Shown here one piece after another: positions 41,273 through 49,509 of a DNA stretch of 57,028 bases. The DNA is taken from contig CAYXFB010000009.1 in NCBI GenBank assembly GCA_964464145.1, positions 1 to 57,028 of the forward strand, written 5' to 3'. A program made the translations under genes and the position numbers. Positions within the stretch are counted from its first letter, which is position 1. Each line of letters opens with the position of its first letter. Under the pieces are notes generated by a model. It did not search any database. It was not told the DNA's origin and worked only from the letters and a program-made list of their open reading frames with translations. Source of the stretch: UBA5399 sp964464145 (GTDB lineage: Bacteria > Bacillota > Clostridia > Christensenellales > Christensenellaceae).

Positions 41273-42801
41273 TACGCACCCTCCTCCTCACCGAATTCGT
41301 GATGACCCTTGGCAATTATGGCCATTATCTTGTCCTGATTTATGTCCGCGCCCGTTAGCTCGGCCAGCTTTTTGCCCTCGCGTATAACGGCCACCCTGTC
41401 GCAATTGCGCTCCAGCTCCGCAATTTCGGAGGATATCATAAGCACGCTTATACCGCTTTGGGAAAGCTCTTGTATGAGGTCCTCTATCTCCGCCTTTGCG
41501 CCCACATCTATGCCGCGCGTGGGCTCGTCCAATATGACCAGCTTGGGGTTCATGCACAGCCAGCGTGCCAGCAGCACCTTTTGCTGGTTTCCGCCCGAAA
41601 GATTGCGTATGAGCTGGTTGGACGTGGGCGTTTTTATTTTCAGCCTGTCTATGAATTTATCCACTATCTCGCTCTGCTTTTTTTTGGAAACCACGCCGCA
41701 TTTGCTTATTTGCGGCAGCATCGCAATTGTCATATTTTCCTTAACGGAAAGATGGGGTATTATGCCCTCCACCTTCCTGTCCTCCGTGCAAAAGCCCATG
41801 CCCTTCACAATGGCATCCTTGGGCTGCTTAAAGTGCTGCTTTTCATCCATATAGATTATTTCGCCCTCGTCGGGCAGCGTATCGCCGAACAGCACCTTGG
41901 CAAGCTCCGTTCTGCCCGAGCCCAAAAGACCGGCCAGCCCCAGTATCTCGCCCTGCTTTATGTCTATATCCAGACCGTTCAGGCGCACGCCCTGCTTTAT
42001 GCCTTTCATAGAGGCCATTTGCGGACTACTTTGGTGTGTGTATTCAAATTTGCGGCGCTCCATGTCCTTGGCCTCGCGGCCTATCATGTAGGAAACCAGC
42101 TTGAGCTGATCCAGCTCGGCTATGTCAAATTCGCCCACCAGCTGGCCGTCCTTCAATATAGTCACGTTGTCCGCTATTTCAAATATCTCATCCAGCCTGT
42201 GGCTAATGAATATTATGGAGATATTCTTCGCAACAAGCTTTTTCACTACATCGAAAAGTACCCTCACCTCGGTTGTATCCAGCGAGGATGTGGGCTCGTC
42301 CATTATAACCAGCTTTGCGTTTATTGTTATGGCGCGGGCTATGGCCACCATTTGCTGTATGGCGGTGGAATAGCGCTTTAGCGGCTCCGTAACGTCTATG
42401 TGTATGCCCATTTCGCGAAGCACCTCCTCCGCGCGGCGGATCATTTCCCTGCGATCCACCATGCCGCCCTTTTTCATGGGCTCACGGCCTATGAACATAT
42501 TTTCGTACACCGTTTGGAAGGGCACCAGGTTCAGCTCCTGGTATATCGTGCTTATGCCCTTGTGCTGCGCCTCCAGCGTGGTTTTGGGGTTTATCTCCTC
42601 CCCGTCGAAAACCATGCTGCCGCCGTCTTTTTCGTATATGCCCGTAAGCACCTTTATTAGCGTGGATTTTCCCGCGCCGTTCTCGCCCATCAGTGCGCGC
42701 ACTTCGCCCCGCTCAACCGTGAAATCCACATTTTTGAGTGCGTGAACGCCAGGGAATATTTTCTCTATACCCTTCATTTCCAGTAAAACTTCGTTCCCCA
42801 T
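41272..42801 (-). CDS. Sugar ABC transporter ATP-binding protein (RbsA/MglA type)
   Basis: 509 residues, two ATPase halves. Half 1: Walker A GENGAGKST, signature degenerate (YSTAIQQMVAIAR), Walker B LVIMDEPTSSLD. Half 2: the usual non-canonical Walker A region (GLLGSGRTELAKVLFG), signature LSGGNQQK and an intact Walker B LVILDEPTRGIDVG. Unlike the paralogue at 15941-17467, the second catalytic Glu is kept. It follows the binding-protein gene after a 160-base gap containing a hairpin. It drives uptake of the ligand for the glycyl-radical operon. Confidence 0.94.
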   Translation of the reverse strand: MGNEVLLEMKGIEKIFPGVHALKNVDFTVERGEVRALMGENGAGKSTLIKVLTGIYEKDGGSMVFDGEEINPKTTLEAQHKGISTIYQELNLVPFQTVYENMFIGREPMKKGGMVDRREMIRRAEEVLREMGIHIDVTEPLKRYSTAIQQMVAIARAITINAKLVIMDEPTSSLDTTEVRVLFDVVKKLVAKNISIIFISHRLDEIFEIADNVTILKDGQLVGEFDIAELDQLKLVSYMIGREAKDMERRKFEYTHQSSPQMASMKGIKQGVRLNGLDIDIKQGEILGLAGLLGSGRTELAKVLFGDTLPDEGEIIYMDEKQHFKQPKDAIVKGMGFCTEDRKVEGIIPHLSVKENMTIAMLPQISKCGVVSKKKQSEIVDKFIDRLKIKTPTSNQLIRNLSGGNQQKVLLARWLCMNPKLVILDEPTRGIDVGAKAEIEDLIQELSQSGISVLMISSEIAELERNCDRVAVIREGKKLAELTGADINQDKIMAIIAKGHHEFGEEEGA

Positions 42802-42886
42802 TAGTTTTTACCTCATATATTTAGCAGGGCAGCAGCCCCGCAACCAGACTTTAATAAAATTTTTGCATGACGTTTTTCAGCAAAGA

Positions 42887-42913
42887 CGGCCATTCCCGGA
42901 ATGGAAATGGCCG
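42887..42913 (-). other. Intercistronic hairpin after the binding-protein gene
   Basis: GGCCATT (42888-42894) pairs with AATGGCC (42906-42912) in the gap between the binding-protein and ATPase genes. There is no T run, so it is more likely an mRNA stabiliser or attenuator than a full terminator. The sugar operon at 12-23 kb has a hairpin in the matching place. Confidence 0.55.
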
Positions 42914-42961
42914 GCTTGCCAGACATTTTATACTGCTTTTGGTGTGCTTGGTGCGTTGTTT

Positions 42962-44125
42962 TTAAAATCCCTTTTCCAGATTTTCTTTAGCGTTTGTGAT
43001 GTCAAACAGTGTGTCCTCATTCTGTATGAGCGTGGGTATCTCCTCGCCCGCCTCCATCTTGGCTATTGTGTCAAACACTATCGGGCCGAAGAAGGGGTTG
43101 CACTGTATAGTAACGGACATCTCACCGGCTATTATGGCTTCCAGCGCGGCTTTAGCGCCGTCCACGCCAGCTATTATAACGTCCTCGCCCGGCTTCATGC
43201 CCGCGGCCTTGAGAGCCTGTATAGCGCCCAGCGCCATATCATCGTTGTGGCAATATACAACGTCTATCGCGTCGCCGTGAGCCTGTATAATGTTTTCCAT
43301 GGCGGCCTGAGCCTCGCTCATAGTATACTCCGCTGTCTGATCGGCGATCACCTTCATGTCCGTGCCTTCAATTATGTTCATGAAGCCCGTCTGCCTGTCT
43401 ATTGTGGAGGTAGCGCCCTGCGTGCCCTGCAATATTACTATATTGCCCTTGCCGCCCGTTTTATCAACTACCCACTTGCCTATCTCTTCGCCCTCATATA
43501 TGAAGTCGGAGCAGATCAGCGTGCTGTAATCCACACCGGGAACACCCTTTACCGTTCTGTCTATGAGTATAACGGGTATACCGGCATCCTGCGCTGCCTT
43601 GAGCGCGGGCGTGAGGCCTTCCTCTTCGCGCGGGGGGAGCACTATGTAGTCAACGCCCTGCGCAACCATGTCCTCAACGTCCGAAACCTGCTTTGCGGTA
43701 TTGGACTGCGCGTCCGTGTATACCAGATTCACGCCGCGCTTTGCCGCCTCGTCCTTCATGCTGTTTGTTTCGGCTATACGCCATGAGATGTTATTTTCCA
43801 TCTGCGCAAAGCCAACCGTGAGTTCGCCAAGGTCGCGGCCCTGTCCGCCGCCCTTCACGGTGGCCAAGCCCTCGCCGCCAGCCGCCGGAGCTTCGGAAGC
43901 CGGAGCCTCGGACGCGGGCGCTTCACTTGCGGGTGCCGCTGCCGGAGCTTCGCTTGCGGGCGCAGCCGCCGGAGCTTCACTTGCGGGTGCCGCCGCGGGA
44001 GCTTCGCTCGCGGGCGCCGCCGCCGGAGCTTCGCTTGCGGGCGCGGCAGGTGCCGCGCAGCCCGCAAAGGCAGTCGCCACCAGCATAACTACCAAAACTA
44101 AAGAAACGATAATAGATTTTTTCAT
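42962..44125 (-). CDS. Sugar-binding lipoprotein of the ABC importer (RbsB type)
   Basis: 387 residues. Signal peptide MKKSIIVSLVLVVMLVATAFAGC with lipidated Cys23, then about 65 residues of near-perfect APASEAPAA repeats, then the binding domain from about residue 95. The domain is of the ribose/galactose/autoinducer type (LTVGFAQMENNISWRIAETNSM, VVYCHNDDMALGAIQALKAAGMKPGEDVIIAGVDGAKAALEAIIAGEMSVTIQCNP). A closely related fold serves MglB, YtfQ and RbsB. AGGAGG precedes the ATG. First gene after a good promoter, next to a YesM/YesN pair that probably controls it. Confidence 0.94.
   Translation of the reverse strand: MKKSIIVSLVLVVMLVATAFAGCAAPAAPASEAPAAAPASEAPAAAPASEAPAAAPASEAPAAAPASEAPASEAPASEAPAAGGEGLATVKGGGQGRDLGELTVGFAQMENNISWRIAETNSMKDEAAKRGVNLVYTDAQSNTAKQVSDVEDMVAQGVDYIVLPPREEEGLTPALKAAQDAGIPVILIDRTVKGVPGVDYSTLICSDFIYEGEEIGKWVVDKTGGKGNIVILQGTQGATSTIDRQTGFMNIIEGTDMKVIADQTAEYTMSEAQAAMENIIQAHGDAIDVVYCHNDDMALGAIQALKAAGMKPGEDVIIAGVDGAKAALEAIIAGEMSVTIQCNPFFGPIVFDTIAKMEAGEEIPTLIQNEDTLFDITNAKENLEKGF
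43868..44050 (-). repeat. 27-bp tandem repeats coding the APASEAPAA linker
   Basis: Five near-perfect 27-base units (plus-strand core GGAGCTTCGCTTGCGGGCG) and shorter partial units encode the Pro/Ala/Ser/Glu tether of the binding lipoprotein. Such arrays change length easily between strains. Confidence 0.85.
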
Positions 44126-44159
44126 TACTTTCCTCCTGATTTTTTTATGGTACGTGTAA

Positions 44160-44188
44160 ACTATAATTAAAAGCCTATTTATTGTTAA
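44160..44188 (-). promoter_or_regulatory. Promoter of the glycyl-radical operon
   Basis: On the minus strand -35 TTAACA (44183-44188) and -10 TATAGT (44160-44165) are separated by exactly 17 bases. The -10 lies about 35 bases before the binding-protein ATG. The AT-rich DNA above it could hold sites for the AraC-type response regulator. Confidence 0.6.
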
Positions 44189-44253
44189 TCCAATATTATT
44201 TAAATTTCTTTTGAATTTATATAATTACATGAAAATATAATAATTTTGCGCGG

Positions 44254-44276
44254 CAAACCGCCCCACGCGGGGTTTG
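44254..44276 (-). terminator. Hairpin after the response regulator gene
   Basis: CAAACC (44254-44259) and GGTTTG (44271-44276) close a GC-rich hairpin directly after the regulator stop codon. The T-rich part begins a few bases later, so termination may be partial. Confidence 0.5.
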
Positions 44277-44277
44277 T

Positions 44278-45876
44278 TTACACCTGCCGCTTTTTTTGAG
44301 CCTTGTACATGCTTGGGGGCATATTGTAGTATTTTTTGAAAATAGTGCTGAAATACGCGGGATTTGAATAGCCGCAGGCCTCCGCTATCTCATAGTTCCT
44401 CATATCCGTTTCTAAAAGCAGCCTTGCCGCGTGCTCCATGCGCACCTTAGTAAGGTATTCTATAAATGTTTCCCCCGCCTCCTTCTTGAATATTATGCAC
44501 ATGTAGGACGCGCTTATATAGGCCTGCTGCGCTACATCCTCCAGCATCAGGTTTTCGTTCATAAAATTGTTCTTTATAAACTCCTTCGCCCTTATGAGCA
44601 CCTTGGCAAACTTGCCGCTGTGCACCTCCTCCAGAAAATCCGCCACCTTATAGCAATAGTTCTTCAATTTATCAACTATGGCCTCCGGCCTGTTTTGGCT
44701 TATTATGAGGTTAAAATGCTCCGCGTCGCCCGCCATGGCCTCTTCCGTATTGTATGAGACCTCCGTCAAGAGCTTGCTCACGTCAAAATATATGCGCGAG
44801 GCCACCATTATCATATGGAGCTGCGAAACCACCTTTTGCTCCATCATTTGCTCCGCCAGATTTTTGAGCTCGTTTTCTATCTGCCGTCTGTTTCCCACCC
44901 TTATGGCCGAAAGCAGCTCGGTATCGTCAAAATCCATATACCTTATGTGCTCGTCCGCGTTCAGTCCGTTCACGAAGTCATCAAAATTCAGGCTGCCACG
45001 CTCCCGCGCCCGCACCGCCTGCACATAGGAATCGTGCAGCTTCTGCGGCATATCGCACAGCTTGCCGAAGGTAACACGCAGCTTTATATCATCGGGCGCG
45101 GCGCTACGCACCTCCTCCCTGAAGCTCGCGGCGGCGCGTTTCAATACCTCCGCTTCCCGCGCCCTCGCGCAAACGATGCACTCGCACAGATTTTCTTTGA
45201 GCACCGTCCATTCCGTATACCTTGCCGCCGCCGCATACACCGCCTGCTCAAAATGCTGATCCAGCTCCATTAGCTGCAAATAGTCGCACCCCTGCGTTAG
45301 AAGCGCCACATTCTCAATGCCCACTATACCCACCATATAGCAGCTCGCATCGCTCAGCAGAGCGGCTTTTTCGCTGTTCGCGCCATATCTTTCCCTGCCC
45401 AGCAAGAGCTCGCGCAAATATTCATCACGCCGCCTGCTTATGCTGTTTTTTTCAATTTGCTTGAGCTGCAAAAGCTCTTCCTTGCGCTGGCGCTTTTCCT
45501 CTATTTCCATCCTTATGTTGTCCAGCACCTCAAGCAGGTTCTTTATTTTCACGGGCTTGAGCAAAAAATCGTACGCGCCCGCCTTTAGCGCCCTGCGCGC
45601 GTATTCAAACTCGTCGTGCCCGCTCAATATAACCACAAACATATCCTGATACTTTGGTTTTATCTTCTCTAGCAGCGTTATGCCGTCCATAAAGGGCATT
45701 TTTATATCGGTTACCACAATATCCGGCCTGTGCTCTTCTATGGCGTCAAGCGCCTCCTCGCCGTCCCCCGCCTGCGCCACCACCTCAAAAAGTCCGCTCT
45801 CCCCCTCCTGCTCTATGCTGGAAACTATACCTTCACGAATTATATCCTCATCTTCCACCACTATTATTTTAAGCAC
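44278..45876 (-). CDS. AraC-type response regulator (YesN-like)
   Basis: 532 residues. The N-terminal receiver domain has the acidic pair in VVEDED, phospho-acceptor Asp57 (VVTDIKMPFMDGI) and Lys in the KPVKIKN loop. A long central helical region (about 130-420) leads to the C-terminal AraC double helix-turn-helix (about 430-530; EDVAQQAYISASYMCIIFKKEAGETFIEYLTKVRMEHA and YEIAEACGYSNPAYFSTIFKKYYNMPPSMYK). I chose the GTG at 45876: AAGGAG lies nine bases upstream, and the start overlaps the kinase stop by eight bases. A longer reading to 45999 is unlikely. It probably activates the adjacent importer/glycyl-radical operon. Confidence 0.94.
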   Translation of the reverse strand: MLKIIVVEDEDIIREGIVSSIEQEGESGLFEVVAQAGDGEEALDAIEEHRPDIVVTDIKMPFMDGITLLEKIKPKYQDMFVVILSGHDEFEYARRALKAGAYDFLLKPVKIKNLLEVLDNIRMEIEEKRQRKEELLQLKQIEKNSISRRRDEYLRELLLGRERYGANSEKAALLSDASCYMVGIVGIENVALLTQGCDYLQLMELDQHFEQAVYAAAARYTEWTVLKENLCECIVCARAREAEVLKRAAASFREEVRSAAPDDIKLRVTFGKLCDMPQKLHDSYVQAVRARERGSLNFDDFVNGLNADEHIRYMDFDDTELLSAIRVGNRRQIENELKNLAEQMMEQKVVSQLHMIMVASRIYFDVSKLLTEVSYNTEEAMAGDAEHFNLIISQNRPEAIVDKLKNYCYKVADFLEEVHSGKFAKVLIRAKEFIKNNFMNENLMLEDVAQQAYISASYMCIIFKKEAGETFIEYLTKVRMEHAARLLLETDMRNYEIAEACGYSNPAYFSTIFKKYYNMPPSMYKAQKKRQV

Positions 45877-47668
45877 CGGTTTGTTCTCCTTCCGTTTTCT
45901 TTGGCAGACGCACCGTGACCGTGGTACCGCACATATACTCACTCTCATAGCGCAGCCCATATTCCGCGCCGAAATATATCTGTATGCGGCGCTGCACATT
46001 CACCACGCCATAGCTGTCTACAGGGTTTTTGCTTATTTCCTCCTTATCCTCCGCTATCGCCTTATTGAGCGCCATTACCTTTTCGGGCCTCATACCCTTG
46101 CCCGTATCGCGCACCACCAAAACCACCGCATCCGGCTCTTCATAGCCCTCTATGCTTATAAGCCCCTTGCCCCGCTTTTCCTTTACACCATGATATATGG
46201 CGTTTTCCACGAGCGGCTGCAATGTCATCTTCACCGTCATATACCTGCAAAGCTCCTCCGGCACGTCTATGGAATAGGATAGCTTTTTGCTGTAGCGTAT
46301 CTGCTGTATACGCAGATAGCTGTGCGCGTGCTTTAGCTCCTCGCCCAGCGTTATGAGGTCTCTGCCCCGGCTCAGGCTTATTCTGAAAAGCGTGGTGAGC
46401 GCCTCTATAGTTTCGTCTATCTGCTCCACGTTCTTGGCACGCGCCATCCAGCTTATGGAGTCCAGCGTGTTATAGAGAAAATGCGGGTTTATCTGCGCCT
46501 GCAGCGCGCGCTGCTCCGCCTTGCGCAGCTTGGTCTGATCCTCCCCCTGCTCCCTTATCAGCACGTTGATCTGCTCTATCATCCTGTTGAAGGTAACGGC
46601 AAGATTGCCCACCTCGTCGCGTCCGGTCTGCTCCGCCCTCACGGAAAGGTCGCCGTGCTGCACCTGCTTCATTGTGTCGCTCATCTTCTTTATGGGGCGG
46701 CTTATGGAATTTGCCGCCTTCACTGCGAAAAACGCCGCCGCTATGCAGCTTATGCCTATCATGAGCGCTATTGTAAGCGCTATCGCGGAGGCGTCGCGGG
46801 ATATTTCCACAAAGGGCACTATGCCCACCGTTTTCCAGCCGTTTATTGCCGAGGTCTTGTGCGACACCAAATATCCGCTGCCCGCCGACTGTATTATCTG
46901 CGTAGCACCCGTGGCGCTCAGGTCGGCCCTGCCCAGTATGTCCACTACCACATCGCCCGTCATGCCGTTTTCACCCGGATCAGGGTCCAACAATATTTCA
47001 TTCTGCCCGTTCAGCATGAGTATTCTGCCGCCGCGTATGAGCTGTGAGTCGTAATTGTTTTGAAACAGCGCCGCCGCCACGTCCACCAGCACCACGCCCA
47101 GCTTTTTGCCGGAAAAGCGGTCTATTATGGGCGCGCCCACGCTTATGAAACGCTCGCTCACCGTGGTCGCCACGAAGGAATCCACATGCGGCTCAAACCA
47201 CACCGCGTCATCCGCGGCCATAATTTGCCTATACCAATCCTGCGAACGAAAATCTATATCCTTAGGCGTCATCATAGAGGATTTGAAGCGCGCTCCATTC
47301 TCGCCTATCACGTAAAAGCCGCGTATCTCCTCACGGTATTGGTTTGTGAAGTACAGCTTATAATTGTAGTCCAAACGCTGCTTATACACATCCTCTATGC
47401 GCGCCGGCAAGGGTTCTCTCAATGGCTGCTGTATGGTTGAATCCCGAGACATCATAAGCGCAAAATCCTGCGCGTCCTTCATCAGCCTGTCCGTTTCAAA
47501 ATCTATGCGCTCTATCATGTTCACCACAGAGTCCTTTGCCATATCCGAAACAACGCTCAACGCGGAGTTGTAGGAAACAATGCCCACCACCACAATGGGC
47601 ACCAGCAAAATTAGAAAACAAAGCAGCAGCTTGTTTCGTATTGAATTTATTTTAAAATGCCATTTCAT
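45869..47668 (-). CDS. Sensor histidine kinase (YesM-like)
   Basis: 599 residues. Membrane helix 1 is about 12-33, followed by a large extracellular Cache-type sensor (about 35-275; FYVIGENGARFKSSMMTPKDIDFRSQDWYRQIM is typical). Helix 2 is about 283-305 and HAMP about 306-360. The His_kinase block holds phospho-acceptor His396 (QAQINPHFLYNTLDSISW), and the ATPase part has LQPLVENAIYHG, DTGKGM and SYGVVNVQRRI. In this class the ligand is often a sugar, sometimes presented by a binding protein. The ribosome site is weak. Its stop overlaps the response regulator start. The divergent sugar-acid genes begin 230 bases away. Confidence 0.94.
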   Translation of the reverse strand: MKWHFKINSIRNKLLLCFLILLVPIVVVGIVSYNSALSVVSDMAKDSVVNMIERIDFETDRLMKDAQDFALMMSRDSTIQQPLREPLPARIEDVYKQRLDYNYKLYFTNQYREEIRGFYVIGENGARFKSSMMTPKDIDFRSQDWYRQIMAADDAVWFEPHVDSFVATTVSERFISVGAPIIDRFSGKKLGVVLVDVAAALFQNNYDSQLIRGGRILMLNGQNEILLDPDPGENGMTGDVVVDILGRADLSATGATQIIQSAGSGYLVSHKTSAINGWKTVGIVPFVEISRDASAIALTIALMIGISCIAAAFFAVKAANSISRPIKKMSDTMKQVQHGDLSVRAEQTGRDEVGNLAVTFNRMIEQINVLIREQGEDQTKLRKAEQRALQAQINPHFLYNTLDSISWMARAKNVEQIDETIEALTTLFRISLSRGRDLITLGEELKHAHSYLRIQQIRYSKKLSYSIDVPEELCRYMTVKMTLQPLVENAIYHGVKEKRGKGLISIEGYEEPDAVVLVVRDTGKGMRPEKVMALNKAIAEDKEEISKNPVDSYGVVNVQRRIQIYFGAEYGLRYESEYMCGTTVTVRLPKKTEGEQTGA

Positions 47669-47800
47669 ACCATACCCGTAAATCGGCGACCGTGCTTATA
47701 CAAAAAATCCGTCCGCTTTGAAAACTTCAAATAATTATGCAAATCTAATTATATAGATTTTTTAATATTTTTATATGTTTTTTATATACTTTATATTTTT

Positions 47801-47828
47801 TTGAATGTTTTTTATAAAATATTATATT
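47801..47828 (+). promoter_or_regulatory. Candidate promoter of the sugar-acid/galactose operon
   Basis: -35 TTGAAT (47801-47806), spacer 16, -10 TATATT (47823-47828), about 70 bases before the first plus-strand gene. The surrounding DNA is very AT-rich, so chance matches are possible. Confidence 0.45.
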
Positions 47829-47898
47829 CACGCATAGGACGCCGCGCTCCTATACTCTATCATATCGTCAGTATTATTTCCCCGGAGGAAGGTATTTT

Positions 47899-48855
47899 AT
47901 GCGCGAATATATAAACGGCGTTCTGGGCAGGCTGAGCCCCTCCGCACTGGGCGCGACGCTCATGCACGAGCACATAATAAGCGCCAACTGGAACATGCGA
48001 AAATGCTATCCCGAATGGTTTGACCGCGCCGAATTCATAGAATACGCCGCAAAAGACGTGCGCCTGGCTATGGCGGCGGGCATAAAGACGCTGGTGGACG
48101 TAACGCCCGTGTGCCTGGGGCGGGATCTAGGCATAGTGCGCGAGGTAGCGGAGCTTACCGGCATGCAGATAATAGCCGCCACAGGCTTTTTTCATACGGA
48201 GCAGCAGTGGATGTATTTTAGAGACACGCAATCCTTTCTGCGCCTCATAATGGCTGATATAAACGATGGCATGGACGGCACGGGCATAAAGCCGGGCATA
48301 ATAAAATGCTGCACGGATTCCCTCGGCGTTACAGAGATAAACGAAAAGCTGCTGACCGCCTCGGCCATCGCGGCAAGGGAAAGCGGGCTGCCCGTAACAA
48401 CTCACGCCAGTTGCGATAACCGCTCCGGCATAGCGCAGCTCAAAATATTGGAAAAGCACGGCATAGATCCGGCCAAGATAGTGATAGGGCATCTGGGCGA
48501 CACGAACTATATAGATTACCTGAAGGAAATTCTTTCGTACGGCTGCTATGTAGGGCTGGATCGTTTTGGCGACGAGGCCAAAAACAGCATGGAAAACCGT
48601 GTGGATACGCTCTGCCGCCTCGCCGAGCTGGGATATGCGGACAAAATAATGGTCTCTCATGACCACGTTTGCTATGTGGATATAGGGCCGTTTGAGTGGC
48701 GCAACGTGCGCGGCACCGACCCGGCAGTCAACCCGTACAACTTTTGCACATTCAGCGACCGCGCAGTGCCGCTGCTCGAAGCGCGCGGCATGACTCAGCG
48801 TGAAATAGACAACATTTTGATAGAAAATCCGCGCAGATATTTTGCGCAGGACTGA
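47899..48855 (+). CDS. Phosphotriesterase-family metal hydrolase, probable sugar lactonase
   Basis: 318 residues of the phosphotriesterase-like amidohydrolase family. The binuclear metal ligands are complete: His23 and His25 (LMHEHI), Lys136 (the carbamylated lysine, KPGIIKC), His169, His198 (IGHLGD) and Asp255 (SHDH). Many relatives hydrolyse lactones, including sugar lactones. As the first gene before dgoA-dgoK-dgoD, the most economical role is opening galactono-lactone to galactonate; a phosphorylated or other ester substrate cannot be excluded. GGAGGAAGG precedes the ATG. No signal peptide, so cytosolic. The lactonase role is inference from context. Confidence 0.88.
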   Translation: MREYINGVLGRLSPSALGATLMHEHIISANWNMRKCYPEWFDRAEFIEYAAKDVRLAMAAGIKTLVDVTPVCLGRDLGIVREVAELTGMQIIAATGFFHTEQQWMYFRDTQSFLRLIMADINDGMDGTGIKPGIIKCCTDSLGVTEINEKLLTASAIAARESGLPVTTHASCDNRSGIAQLKILEKHGIDPAKIVIGHLGDTNYIDYLKEILSYGCYVGLDRFGDEAKNSMENRVDTLCRLAELGYADKIMVSHDHVCYVDIGPFEWRNVRGTDPAVNPYNFCTFSDRAVPLLEARGMTQREIDNILIENPRRYFAQD

Positions 48856-48872
48856 TAAAAACGGAGGAAAAT

Positions 48873-49508
48873 ATGCTCATAGATGAAATGCTTGAACAGA
48901 AAATAGTGGTGGCCGTGCGCGGCGTGGACGAACGGCAGGCAATGGATACGCTGAAAGCCCTGAGGGATGGCGGCATACGCTTCGTGGAGTTCACCTTCGA
49001 TCAACGCGCGAAAGACCACTCCGCCACGCTCAAGGCCATAGAATACGGCGCGGCCATGGATGGCATACACGTCGGCTCGGGCACCACGCTCACGCGGGCG
49101 CAGGCCAAAAGCGCGTATGAGGCGGGAGCGGAATATTTGATCTCTCCCTCCGTAGCGCCTGAGGTTATAGCCGCCGCAAAGGAATTCGGGCTGCTTGCCA
49201 TACCCGGCGCTTTTTCACCCTCGGAGATAGTGCGGGCGCATGAGCTGGGCGCGGATATAGTGAAGGTGTTCCCCGCTTCCGTTCTGGGCGCGGCTTACTT
49301 CAAGGCGATGCGCGCGCCGCTTCCCCACATACCCTTCATGGCAATGGGCGGAATAGACCTCCAAAACATGGGCGAATACGCGTCCGCCGGGGCAAACACC
49401 TTCGGCATAGGAGCCAACATAGCGGACGGCAAGCTCATAGCCACGGGAGATTACGCCGCCATAGCGCAACGCGCCGCCCTCTACGCGGCGCGCGCACAGG
49501 AGCTATAG
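48873..49508 (+). CDS. dgoA: 2-dehydro-3-deoxy-6-phosphogalactonate aldolase (KDPG/KDPGal aldolase family)
   Basis: 211 residues, the normal length of class I KDPG/KDPGal aldolases. The Schiff-base lysine is Lys131 (GADIVKVFPAS), the general base Glu39 (FVEFTF), and the phosphate-binding turns are MGGID and GIGANI. It splits KDP-galactonate to pyruvate and glyceraldehyde 3-phosphate. KDPG aldolases share this fold, so specificity is taken from the adjacent dgoK and dgoD. GGAGG precedes the ATG; it starts 17 bases after the lactonase gene and ends one base before dgoK. Confidence 0.9.
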   Translation: MLIDEMLEQKIVVAVRGVDERQAMDTLKALRDGGIRFVEFTFDQRAKDHSATLKAIEYGAAMDGIHVGSGTTLTRAQAKSAYEAGAEYLISPSVAPEVIAAAKEFGLLAIPGAFSPSEIVRAHELGADIVKVFPASVLGAAYFKAMRAPLPHIPFMAMGGIDLQNMGEYASAGANTFGIGANIADGKLIATGDYAAIAQRAALYAARAQEL

Positions 49509-49509
49509 C

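Noticed and set aside
32562..44125. Glycyl-radical operon as a sulfonate (isethionate or DHPS) or choline utilisation system
   Set aside because: No sulfite-handling, aldehyde dehydrogenase, phosphotransacetylase or microcompartment shell genes, and the active-site motif is not the usual GCVE.
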